A stretch of DNA of 32,022 nucleotides, taken from positions 1 to 32,022 of the IMG/VR virus record IMGVR_UViG_3300023170_000108; one strand, given 5' to 3'. This DNA comes from a virus. A program made the position numbers and the translations under genes. Every line of letters begins with the position of its first letter. Within the stretch, counting starts at the first letter, position 1. This document shows positions 22,278-30,684 of this stretch, one piece after another. Under the pieces are notes generated by a model. That model ran no database searches. It saw only the letters and a program-made list of their open reading frames with translations, and was not told the origin of the DNA.

Positions 22278-22757
22278 ATGAAATTTGACAAGCTAAAAGG
22301 ACTGATTGGCGGTATCGCACCTACGATCGGTACGGCTATGGGTGGTCCGCTGGGCGGTATGGCGGCTCAGGTTTTGGCAGGGGTACTGGGCTGCGATCCC
22401 ACTCCACAGGCCATCGAGACAGCGTTTGAGACGGTTACCCCCGAACAGCTTGCAGAGATTAAAAAGGCCGAGTTGAAGTTCGAAGCCAAGATGAAAGAGC
22501 TGGACGTTGATCTGTTCGAGCTGGAGACCAAGGACAAGCAAGACGCTCGCAAGCACTTCAGCAAAGATTGGACGGCTAAATCTATCGGCTTGATTATGGT
22601 CTTGTTCTTTTGCGCTTATATAGCCATGATAACCATTATGCCGCCAGAGCAGAATTCTATGGAGCTAATCAATCTTGTGCTAGGCTACATGGGTGGGTTG
22701 GTTTCGGCTGTTATTAGCTTCTATTTCGGGGCTTCTAATTCAGGCGGGAAGGGATGA
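22278..22757 (+). CDS. Holin, 3TM type
   Basis: A 159-residue protein. An N-terminal glycine-rich hydrophobic segment 'IGGIAPTIGTAMGGPLGGMAAQVLAGVLG' (residues 10-38) is followed by a charged helix (43-98) and two membrane helices at about 101-121 and 129-151, ending 'SFYFGASNSGGKG'. This layout matches the holin family first described in gene transfer agents (3TM holins). It makes membrane holes that release the lysozyme. Its stop overlaps the next start as ATGA, giving a translationally coupled lysis pair. Confidence 0.85.
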   Translation: MKFDKLKGLIGGIAPTIGTAMGGPLGGMAAQVLAGVLGCDPTPQAIETAFETVTPEQLAEIKKAELKFEAKMKELDVDLFELETKDKQDARKHFSKDWTAKSIGLIMVLFFCAYIAMITIMPPEQNSMELINLVLGYMGGLVSAVISFYFGASNSGGKG

Positions 22758-23164
22758 AAACAACGGAAGAATGGTTACTAGAGTGGGAGGGGTACAAGCC
22801 TTTCATCTACAAATGCACTCAGGATGTATGGACTGTAGGCGTAGGAAGAGTGGTAGAAGAGGGCAAAGGCCCAGGATTATCTCGTGACGAAGCCATGTAC
22901 TTGTTGCGAAACGATATCGAGCGTGTAACGGGAGAATTAGAGTCCAAGTTCCCTTGGTTCTCAGATCTGTCCCAAGACCGAAAAACAGCTATTGTTTCTA
23001 TGGCTTTTCAGCTAGGTATGAATGGTCTTCTGAAGTTCAAGAACGCCCTTAAGAGCATGGAGGAGGGTGATTTTGAAGCCGCAGCGGCTAATTTTTTGGA
23101 TAGCCTGTGGGCCAAGCAAACCCCCAACAGGGCTAGTCAGGTTGCGGCCTTAATATCCGGCTAA
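22754..23164 (+). CDS. T4-type lysozyme (endolysin, GH24)
   Basis: A 136-residue muramidase preceded by GGGAAGGG. The start MKTTEEWLLEWEGYKPFIYK aligns with T4 lysozyme 'DEGLRLKIYKD'. Catalytic E12 equals T4 E11. The T4 Asp20 position is C21, and T27 in 'WTVGVGR' equals Thr26. The E-C-T set has the same spacing (9 and 6) as in phage P1 Lyz. The later blocks 'LSRDEAMYLLRNDI', 'DRKTAIVSMAFQLGMNGLLKFKNAL' and 'LWAKQTPNRASQVAALI' are typical of the family. No signal peptide or SAR domain is present, so it depends on the holin. It cuts peptidoglycan at the end of infection. Confidence 0.93.
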   Translation: MKTTEEWLLEWEGYKPFIYKCTQDVWTVGVGRVVEEGKGPGLSRDEAMYLLRNDIERVTGELESKFPWFSDLSQDRKTAIVSMAFQLGMNGLLKFKNALKSMEEGDFEAAAANFLDSLWAKQTPNRASQVAALISG

Positions 23165-23192
23165 TTTTATAGCTAAATATTGCTATTAGGAC

Positions 23193-23198
23193 TATAAT
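23193..23198 (+). promoter_or_regulatory. Candidate -10 box before the tail genes
   Basis: A perfect TATAAT lies in the 65-base gap after the lysozyme gene, 31 bases before the next ATG. No acceptable -35 sits 16-18 bases upstream, so the call rests on the -10 alone. It could start a separate tail-fibre transcript. Confidence 0.3.
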
Positions 23199-23229
23199 TT
23201 CTATACTCTATATCGTGGGGTAACTTCGT

Positions 23230-23604
23230 ATGGCCTACAGTCACACATTAAATTTAGTTGTTGGGGACAACCTGCCCGAGTTAACCCTGACTTTAAAAGA
23301 CAGCAACTCTGCGGCTGTCGGATATACCCTTGACCCTGACAATTCTGCTACTTGGGACCCAATTGATATCACTGGTGCGACTGTCCGGCTGCGCTTAAGA
23401 GAGATTGGTACTACCACAGTTACTAGTACTCTTACGTGTAGTGTATCACAGCCTACAGACGGCGTAGCTATCACTAATTTTCCTACGGGGACTCTAAATA
23501 AGGCCGGGGTCTTTGAAGGTGAGGTGGAGATAGAGTTTAGTAATGGTAATAAACAAACTGTTTATGACCTGTTGAAGATTAAAGTTAGGGATGATTTCGA
23601 CTAA
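23230..23604 (+). CDS. BppU-like tail or baseplate protein N-terminal domain
   Basis: A 124-residue, strand-rich protein. The order 'VVGDNLPELTLTLKDSN', 'DITGATVRLRLRE', 'TLTCSVSQPTDGVAITNFPTGTLNKAGVFEGEVEIEF', 'NGNKQTVYDLLKIKVRDD' is the pattern of the BppU-type N-terminal domain found in phage upper baseplate and fibre-anchoring proteins. In podoviruses such proteins probably attach fibres to the tail. It starts the fibre gene group and abuts the repeat protein. Confidence 0.7.
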   Translation: MAYSHTLNLVVGDNLPELTLTLKDSNSAAVGYTLDPDNSATWDPIDITGATVRLRLREIGTTTVTSTLTCSVSQPTDGVAITNFPTGTLNKAGVFEGEVEIEFSNGNKQTVYDLLKIKVRDDFD

Positions 23605-24638
23605 TGAAGATCATTCTTAACAAGATAGCTGTTGAGGCTATTGTCACTTACAAGAAAACAAGCCTATTTGTCGCTTACAAGAAAGCAAGCCTATTGGTTA
23701 ATAGCACCAATATCAAGGCTACTGCTTTTCTTGATTACAATACCAAAAATCGTTATGAAGCTGAAAACCTTTCCGTTTCAGACATCTTAGCCTTTGATTT
23801 CAGTACTGTTAATACTGACTCTATCAGCATAGATGATGTTTTAGCCTTTGAGTTTGAAACACCCTTTTCTGATTCCGTATCTACATCTGATGCTTTAGTT
23901 ACAGCACTAGACATTCGCCGTGGGTTATCAGACTCGGTAAACACCTCTGATAGCTCTATTATAGATTTTGCTTTGGCGCTTTCTGAAGGCTTAGCTACTG
24001 CTGACTCTTTCGATATCGATATTGATACGGTCCTGTCGGACTCTTTTTCCACGGCTGAAGCAGTCACTTATGACATGGACTCTGAGCTGTCAGATACAGT
24101 TAATACATCTGATGCTTTAGTTACAGCGCTAGACATGTTTCGCGAGTTAGCAGATTCGTTAAACACGGCTGACGCTACATCTGTAGATTTTTCTTCAGTC
24201 TTTTCTGATAGCTTATCCTCAGCGGACTCTTTTAATTTTAATCTTGGCGCAGCTTTATCAGATATAGTTTCCACGGCTGAAGCAGTCACTTATGACATGG
24301 ACTCTAAGCTGTCAGACGCAGTTAATACATCTGATGCTTTAGTTACAGCGCTAGACAGGTTTCGCGAGCTGGCAGATTCGTTAAACACGGCTGACGCTAC
24401 ATCTGTAGATTTTTCTTCAGTTTTTTCTGATAGCTTATCCACAGCGGACTCTTTTGATTTTAATGTTGGCGCAGCTTTATCAGATATCGTTTCAACGGAT
24501 GAGGCAATTACTTATGACATGGACTCTGAGCTATCAGACACAGTTAGTGCATCTGATGCTTTAGCAGTTGTTGTTACTGACTTCGATACCGCCCTGATTA
24601 ATGCGCAAGCATTAAACACTTACTACTTTAATGAATAG
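23604..24638 (+). CDS. Ser/Asp-rich tandem-repeat protein, probable tail appendage
   Basis: A 344-residue protein whose start overlaps the previous stop (TAATGA). The first 50 residues (starts MKIILNKIAVEAIVTYKKTS) include two 'LFVAYKKASL'-like short repeats. From about residue 55 it is made of units of 18-19 residues of the form 'LSDSVNTSDALVTALD', with alternating Ser, Asp and hydrophobic residues, likely to fold as a solenoid or extended beta rod. At DNA level a 222-base unit (74 residues, four small units) recurs at 24048, 24270 and 24492. It lies between the BppU-like gene and the main fibre, so a spacer or shaft role is likely but inferred. Confidence 0.65.
   Translation: MKIILNKIAVEAIVTYKKTSLFVAYKKASLLVNSTNIKATAFLDYNTKNRYEAENLSVSDILAFDFSTVNTDSISIDDVLAFEFETPFSDSVSTSDALVTALDIRRGLSDSVNTSDSSIIDFALALSEGLATADSFDIDIDTVLSDSFSTAEAVTYDMDSELSDTVNTSDALVTALDMFRELADSLNTADATSVDFSSVFSDSLSSADSFNFNLGAALSDIVSTAEAVTYDMDSKLSDAVNTSDALVTALDRFRELADSLNTADATSVDFSSVFSDSLSTADSFDFNVGAALSDIVSTDEAITYDMDSELSDTVSASDALAVVVTDFDTALINAQALNTYYFNE
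24048..24590 (+). repeat. 222-base tandem repeat inside the Ser/Asp-rich gene
   Basis: The sequence starting at 24048 is repeated almost identically from 24270, and partly from 24492, giving a constant period of 222 bases with about 2.4 copies. Copies 1 and 2 differ by only a few bases, which points to recent duplication or ongoing homogenisation. The period is a multiple of three, so the frame is kept. Confidence 0.8.
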
Positions 24639-24648
24639 GAGACTATAA

Positions 24649-25077
24649 ATGATTAAAGAAACTTTGAAAGTAAAAGGGCGGGTAAAAGTCGCTCTTAATG
24701 ATGTTGTCGTTCAAGAGATCGACAATTTGGTTGTTGACACTGGTCTTGCGTTTATTACGAGCAGGATGACTGACTCTACTGATTCAGTTATGTCTCACAT
24801 GGCCGTAGGTAGTGATTCAACCGCTGCTGCCGCTGGGGATACGACTCTTGGCAGTGAGGAAGGACGAGTAGCTTTGACTTCTACTACAGACAACGCTGAT
24901 GAGGTTGTTTATGTAGCTACGTTCGGCGCAGGTACAGCAACGGCTTCTCTCCGAGAAGCGGGTTTGTTCAACGCCTCTAGTGCTGGAACTATGCTGTGTA
25001 GAACTCTGTTTGCGGGGCCGATTACTAAGGGCAATAATGACAGCATGACCATCACTTGGACTATTACTATTAGCTAG
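24649..25077 (+). CDS. Small tail-fibre-associated protein, 142 residues
   Basis: AGGAGACTATAA precedes the ATG. The pattern 'VVVQEIDNLVVDTGLAFITSRMTD', 'MSHMAVGSDSTAAAAGDTTLGSEEGRVALTST', 'VVYVATFGAGTATASLREAGLFNASSAGTMLCRTLFAGPITKGNNDSMTITWTITIS' is a common small phage tail protein seen in fibre gene clusters of many phages. Its exact role is unknown; a fibre or collar component is likely. It is placed between the repeat protein and the giant fibre. Confidence 0.7.
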   Translation: MIKETLKVKGRVKVALNDVVVQEIDNLVVDTGLAFITSRMTDSTDSVMSHMAVGSDSTAAAAGDTTLGSEEGRVALTSTTDNADEVVYVATFGAGTATASLREAGLFNASSAGTMLCRTLFAGPITKGNNDSMTITWTITIS

Positions 25078-25089
25078 TAGGCGTACATC

Positions 25090-28000
25090 ATGGCTATAAA
25101 GTTTGCTAACAATGCTACTACTACATTGGTATCGGGGATCACTTCTTCTGAGACATCTATCAGTGTAGCGGATAGCAGTGCTTTCCCGGTACTGGGTGCG
25201 GGCGACTACACCTACGTTACCTTTGACGACAAAGCTGGTACTAGAGAGGTAGTTAGGGTAACAGCGATATCAAGTAATACTTTTACTGTTGTCCGAGGCC
25301 AGGATGGCACTAGCGCAGCAAGCTTTAGTTCTGGTGACCAAGTAGAGCTTAGGCTCACTGCCGCATTGCTAAATGATATAGCCGGTTCGGAGAGTATTGA
25401 TGACCGAGTAGCTCAACTTCTCCAAGCCGGTTCTGGCATTACACTTTCTTATGATGATGTCAGTAACGAACTGACAATCGATTCTGATCATATTGCATAT
25501 GACGCCACCAATAGCACTGGTTCATCTATAGCAAAAGGTACTCCGGTTTATCAAACAGGAAGCAGTGGTAATACCATAACAATCGCTCCAGCAGATGCAG
25601 ATGGATCTGGTACTATGCCAGCCATTGGTATGACTTCTGAGACGATTGCGGCTGGTAGCACTGGTAAAGTTACTTTCTTGGGCCTGGTAAGTGGATTTGA
25701 CACATCCGCATTCTCTGAAGGTGCTACTCTTTACATATCTGCTACAGCAGGCAGTCTGACAGAAACTAAACCAACAGCAGAATCTGCTTTGGTGCAGAAC
25801 TTCTGCAAAGTTGTCAAATCTCACGCATCAAATGGCTCAGTAGTAGTTATGGGTGCTGGCAGATCAAATGACACACCCAATCTCGGGGATGGCAAAATAT
25901 TCATAGGCAATGGAACTGATGCTTATGAGCAACGCACTCCAGTTGTTGGTGATATTTCTGACCTGACAGCAACAGCTACAGAACTGAACTACAGCGATGG
26001 TGTTACTTCCAACATTCAGACTCAGCTTGATAGCAAAGCTCCTTTAGCCTCTCCTAGCTTTACTGGTGACGTTACAATATCTGGAAGCCTAACAACAGAA
26101 GGCGCAGATGGCGGCGCATTTATAGGAACCTGGCCAAATAATTCAAATTTTGTAGCATTCGGCACTGCCAATATGACAGGTACCGAATATGCGCTTATTA
26201 CAGACGGAAACAACACGTATCTTGGGGCTGGAACTGGAGGTACCACATTCGTTAGGGGACCGGCTAATGATTCTAGTCCTCAAATATACGTGAATTCAAC
26301 TAACGTATTTGTAGATAATGGACCTCTAGTAGTTAGTCAGTCAGGAAGTGCACAGCTTAGACTAGATGCTGAAACAGCAGACAAAGCTGACTGGAGAATT
26401 TTGGCACAAGATGGTGCAACATATGGAACTCTAAAAATACAGAACTATGCCGGAGCTACTTGGGGGGATGAGCTAACCCTGCAGAGTAACGGGGTTGCTA
26501 CCTTTGCTGGTGATGTTACAGTTACCGGCGACTTAACTGTCAGCGGAACAACTAGTGTTCCTGGCCTGACAACGACAGCAGACATTAACTTTGGCGACAA
26601 TGATAAGGCTGTATTCGGTGCTGGCTCTGACCTACAGATTTACCATGATGGTAACAATAGTTACATTAATGACGCTGGTACAGGTGACTTAATTATTTAC
26701 GGTGCAAATTTGCGTTTAGGCGCGGCTGGTACCGGTGAGCAGTTCTTAAGAGCATATTCAAATGATCGTGTCGATATTTACTACGACAACTCAGTAAAAC
26801 TCGCCACAGCCTCTACAGGCATTAACGTAACAGGAAATATTGCAGTTACCGGAACCGTAGACGGACGCGATCTTGCTACGGATGGAACTAAACTTGACGG
26901 TATTGAGTCTGGTGCTACAGCAGATCAGACAGCATCTGAGATTCTCACGGCTATTAAGACTGTGGATGGAGCAGGAAGCGGGCTAGACGCTGATTTACTA
27001 GACGGTCAGCAAGGCAGCTATTACACGGGGTATACTGACACTGCGATTGCTAACCTGGTAGACTCCGCCCCTACAACGTTGGACACTTTGAATGAATTAG
27101 CTGCTGCTTTGGGAGATGACCCTAATTTTGCTACTACTGTGACTAACTCCATAGGAACGAAAGTATCAAAGTCTGGCGATACCATAACTAGCGGCACAAG
27201 CATCGGATTAACAATCAATCACGATACTTTTGGTCAAGGATTGGTCATTCATCGGAATGATAGCGCCAACGCAGCTAGTGTAGTTTTCAAGAATAATGCC
27301 TTACAGCAGGGCATTTTGTTTGGAAATAACTCTGGAGCAATTAACTGGCGCCCTCTCAGCGGCACTACTAATTATGAGATTTGGCACGAAGGCAACGATG
27401 GCTCTGGTTCTGGATTAGATGCTGATACTGTTGATGGTATTCAAGCTTCTAGTTTCTTACGTAGTGATGCTAATGACACTTTTACTGGGATTATTACTGG
27501 AAATACTTTAAAACTTGGTGGAAGCGAAATTGCTTCAAGTGCTGCAAAACTCCAAGTTAATGGCTTTCAGCGAACCGGTAATATATTACTTCACGAAGGC
27601 GGTAATACTCCAACAGCCAACAACAAAGTATTAGGTAACACCTCTGGTAATCTTGAATGGGATGGGAATAAAGTCTGGCATGCTGGAAACGATGGTACAG
27701 GTTCAGGGCTAGACGCTGACCTTCTTGATGGTCAGGAAGGCTCATACTATGCCGCCGCTTCCAGTTTAAATAGTTATCTTCCTCTCACTGGGGGAACTCT
27801 TAGTGGCAATCTTTCGATAGATAAAGGCACGGCAGGCGATGCCACCTTAACAATAAGAGCAGATACTGATAATAATGACGAAGGTGATCATCCCTCAATT
27901 CGTCTTAAGCAGGATGGTGATTTAGTAGATTGGCGTATTGGTATTGGCGAAAAAGACGCAGATACTTCTGGGTATGCTAATGATTTAGTATTTAAGCATC

Positions 28001-30684
28001 TGGGGTCATCTACTCTAGGCTTAAGATTTTCACCTAACAACAGCAGTAGCCCATATACAATCTGGCACGCAGGCAATGACGGTACAGGCTCTGGACTAGA
28101 CGCAGATACTCTTGATGGCCAAGAAGGTAGTTATTATGCTCCTTTAGCCTCTCCTACCTTTACAGGTACAGTTACAATTCCTACCGCTGACATCAACGGT
28201 GGCACTATTGACGGCACTACTATTGGTGGTACAACCCCGGCTGCTGGCACTTTCACTGCTGTTACCGTAGACAATATCGTAATTGATGGCGATGTCATTA
28301 ACTACGGTGCTGGGGATGTTACTCAGACCTTCACTGCTAACTCTCTGGCGTTTGCTGGGGCAAGTAGTGGGTATAGTTTTGATAGTGATCTTATTCTTGC
28401 TCAAGATATTGTTTCCAGTGACGACACTTCAGCTTTTCGTATATCTGGAGGAACTTCAGTAGGTAGCGGTGGCAACATTGTCCTGTTCCCTGACAACCAC
28501 GCAACAGCTGCCCGTGACATAAATTTCCGCGACCAGACAACATCTGTACTGCGCTATGTCGCAGACAATAATTCAGGTACTTGGGAGTTTAATTCTGCTG
28601 GTGGCGTGGAAATACAAACAGGCAATCTCGGCATAGGCACTACGCCTTCATACCCGCTGCATATCGTAAACAGCAGTGCAAGCAGAGGTCTATTCATTGA
28701 CCAGAACAATAACGGTATTGCGCTGTTTGTTGATAGTGAAAGCACCACTTCCAGAGTGCTTGACGTTCTTGCAGATGCCCAAACGTCTGGTGACATTGCT
28801 AGATTCTATACTAATTCATCTTCTTTCAGTGGTAATGGGGTCAATATTGTCTTAGAACACGCTTCTTCTACGGGGACTGCGCTTCAAGTTAAGAACGATG
28901 GCACAGGTACCGGCATATTCATCGACCAAAACGGCAACGGCATTGGTTTAAGAATTGATTCAGAGGCATCCAGTGAAAACGCTTTATATATTACTTCTGC
29001 AAATACAGCAGGGCCATCTGCGGAAATCAACAACAATGCGGCTCTCGCAAATACTGGAAATGCGTCTGTTCTATTCTTGCGCCAACTAAACGCTTCTGCC
29101 GCTGCGCCAGTTGTTCGCCTTGAAAATGACGGTGCTGGTATAGGTATATTTGCTCACAATACTGACGCTACTAGTACAAATTCAGTCATTCAAGCAAGGC
29201 AGGAAGGCACAGGCTACGGTGTATTCATCGACCAGAATGGTAATGGGGATGGGTTGTACATTGATTCAGAGGCAACCACGGAACACGCTATATACGTTAG
29301 GAATGACGTAGCCACTACCGGACGCGCTTTTTACGCTTATTGTAATTCTGCTTCCTTTTCTGGAAGTGGCCTTATCCGTTCGCAAGTACATAACGCATCT
29401 GCAACAGGTAATGCTTTTTATGCTTACAATAATGGCGCAGGCAGCGCAGTCTTCATCGACAACAACGGCTCTGGAAACGCTCTCTCGACAGACGGCGGTG
29501 ATGTTGAAGTAAACGAAGGAAACTTGAGTGTATATCAAGGCACAGGAACTTCTCAGTTTAAATTTGGTGCTTCTTCTAATTATTATTGGGATATAAGCCG
29601 TGACAACGATGTTACGGGCGCTTTAATAATTAGTAACAAAAACGCTGGTTCTGTAACAGAACGCATGCGCATTGACTCTAGCGGCAATGTTGAAATAGAC
29701 ACTGGTGATTTAGCCGTAAACGGCGGCGCACTAACAGTTGGAAACGGCACTTACAATATAGCTATTAGCACAGATCAGACTGGTGCTAGTTCTTCGGTTA
29801 GCCATAGCGCAACAAATAATGAAGGTATTTTTTGGCACACTGGTACTTCTGGTTACGCTATATACAGAACAGCAGGAACATGGACTAGCCCCGATTATGA
29901 CCAGTTAAAACTTGATTGGCCTACTGGAATTGAATTAGATGGTGGTGGACAAAGTTACGGTAAATCTGGAGTTAATATTCTTAACGGGAATCTACAGATT
30001 GATGGCACTGCTATAGTAGATGTTAATAGAAACCTTATTAATATTGGTGACGTAACTGCTACTAACTTGTACCCTCCTACTGACAATAGTGGTGTTGTCG
30101 GTAGTTCCTCCCTAACTTGGAACAATGGCCGGTTCAAATACCTTACTATAGACACCACTCTCACTGTAAGAAGCTATATTGACCTAGCTGACTCTGACGG
30201 AATTAGATTCGGTAGTTCAGACGATTCTCGTTTTTGGTATAACGGCTCGACCAATAACTTCATTGTCGAGATGGAATCTGCCTGTGTTGGTTATCAATGG
30301 ACTGACAACCAGACAGAAAGAATGTATCTGGAGAAATCAACAGGTAATCTTAGTATTACCGGTCAGTACATTGAAGACTACAATGCGACAGGCACAAGCG
30401 GTGCAGTCACCATAAACTTGGATACAGGCAACAACTTCTCAACAGCTATGGCGGGTGCGGTGACTTACACGTTCAGCAATGCCGCTGGAAATGGGACTGT
30501 CTCTAGCTTCACCTTGAAGGTTGTCAACAACGGCTCTGCTATCACATGGCCCTCTTCAGTTGACTGGCCAAGTGGTACAGCACCTACGCTGTCAGCTAGT
30601 GGCGCAACAGACGTTTTTGTATTCTTCACTCACGATGGTGGTAGTACCTGGTACGGCTTCACTGCTGGGCAGGGAATGGCTTAA
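25090..30684 (+). CDS. Giant repetitive tail fibre protein, 1864 residues
   Basis: The first 100 residues (starts MAIKFANNATTTLVSGIT) form a strand-rich virion-attachment region ('VRVTAISSNTFTVVRGQDGTSA'). Then come typical fibre repeats: 'APLASPSFTGDVT' (about 316), 'WHAGNDGTGSGLDADLLDG' and variants four times (from nt 26968, 27381, 27676 and 28063), and four 'IFIDQNGNGIGL.IDSE'-like units (about residues 1198, 1275, 1376 and 1453). The C-terminal 100 residues ('SGAVTINLDTGNNF', 'DVFVFFTHDGGSTWYGFTAGQGMA') make a terminal beta domain often found at the end of marine phage fibres. It is a trimeric host-binding fibre by analogy. No intramolecular chaperone triad is evident at the end. Confidence 0.88.
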   Translation: MAIKFANNATTTLVSGITSSETSISVADSSAFPVLGAGDYTYVTFDDKAGTREVVRVTAISSNTFTVVRGQDGTSAASFSSGDQVELRLTAALLNDIAGSESIDDRVAQLLQAGSGITLSYDDVSNELTIDSDHIAYDATNSTGSSIAKGTPVYQTGSSGNTITIAPADADGSGTMPAIGMTSETIAAGSTGKVTFLGLVSGFDTSAFSEGATLYISATAGSLTETKPTAESALVQNFCKVVKSHASNGSVVVMGAGRSNDTPNLGDGKIFIGNGTDAYEQRTPVVGDISDLTATATELNYSDGVTSNIQTQLDSKAPLASPSFTGDVTISGSLTTEGADGGAFIGTWPNNSNFVAFGTANMTGTEYALITDGNNTYLGAGTGGTTFVRGPANDSSPQIYVNSTNVFVDNGPLVVSQSGSAQLRLDAETADKADWRILAQDGATYGTLKIQNYAGATWGDELTLQSNGVATFAGDVTVTGDLTVSGTTSVPGLTTTADINFGDNDKAVFGAGSDLQIYHDGNNSYINDAGTGDLIIYGANLRLGAAGTGEQFLRAYSNDRVDIYYDNSVKLATASTGINVTGNIAVTGTVDGRDLATDGTKLDGIESGATADQTASEILTAIKTVDGAGSGLDADLLDGQQGSYYTGYTDTAIANLVDSAPTTLDTLNELAAALGDDPNFATTVTNSIGTKVSKSGDTITSGTSIGLTINHDTFGQGLVIHRNDSANAASVVFKNNALQQGILFGNNSGAINWRPLSGTTNYEIWHEGNDGSGSGLDADTVDGIQASSFLRSDANDTFTGIITGNTLKLGGSEIASSAAKLQVNGFQRTGNILLHEGGNTPTANNKVLGNTSGNLEWDGNKVWHAGNDGTGSGLDADLLDGQEGSYYAAASSLNSYLPLTGGTLSGNLSIDKGTAGDATLTIRADTDNNDEGDHPSIRLKQDGDLVDWRIGIGEKDADTSGYANDLVFKHLGSSTLGLRFSPNNSSSPYTIWHAGNDGTGSGLDADTLDGQEGSYYAPLASPTFTGTVTIPTADINGGTIDGTTIGGTTPAAGTFTAVTVDNIVIDGDVINYGAGDVTQTFTANSLAFAGASSGYSFDSDLILAQDIVSSDDTSAFRISGGTSVGSGGNIVLFPDNHATAARDINFRDQTTSVLRYVADNNSGTWEFNSAGGVEIQTGNLGIGTTPSYPLHIVNSSASRGLFIDQNNNGIALFVDSESTTSRVLDVLADAQTSGDIARFYTNSSSFSGNGVNIVLEHASSTGTALQVKNDGTGTGIFIDQNGNGIGLRIDSEASSENALYITSANTAGPSAEINNNAALANTGNASVLFLRQLNASAAAPVVRLENDGAGIGIFAHNTDATSTNSVIQARQEGTGYGVFIDQNGNGDGLYIDSEATTEHAIYVRNDVATTGRAFYAYCNSASFSGSGLIRSQVHNASATGNAFYAYNNGAGSAVFIDNNGSGNALSTDGGDVEVNEGNLSVYQGTGTSQFKFGASSNYYWDISRDNDVTGALIISNKNAGSVTERMRIDSSGNVEIDTGDLAVNGGALTVGNGTYNIAISTDQTGASSSVSHSATNNEGIFWHTGTSGYAIYRTAGTWTSPDYDQLKLDWPTGIELDGGGQSYGKSGVNILNGNLQIDGTAIVDVNRNLINIGDVTATNLYPPTDNSGVVGSSSLTWNNGRFKYLTIDTTLTVRSYIDLADSDGIRFGSSDDSRFWYNGSTNNFIVEMESACVGYQWTDNQTERMYLEKSTGNLSITGQYIEDYNATGTSGAVTINLDTGNNFSTAMAGAVTYTFSNAAGNGTVSSFTLKVVNNGSAITWPSSVDWPSGTAPTLSASGATDVFVFFTHDGGSTWYGFTAGQGMA

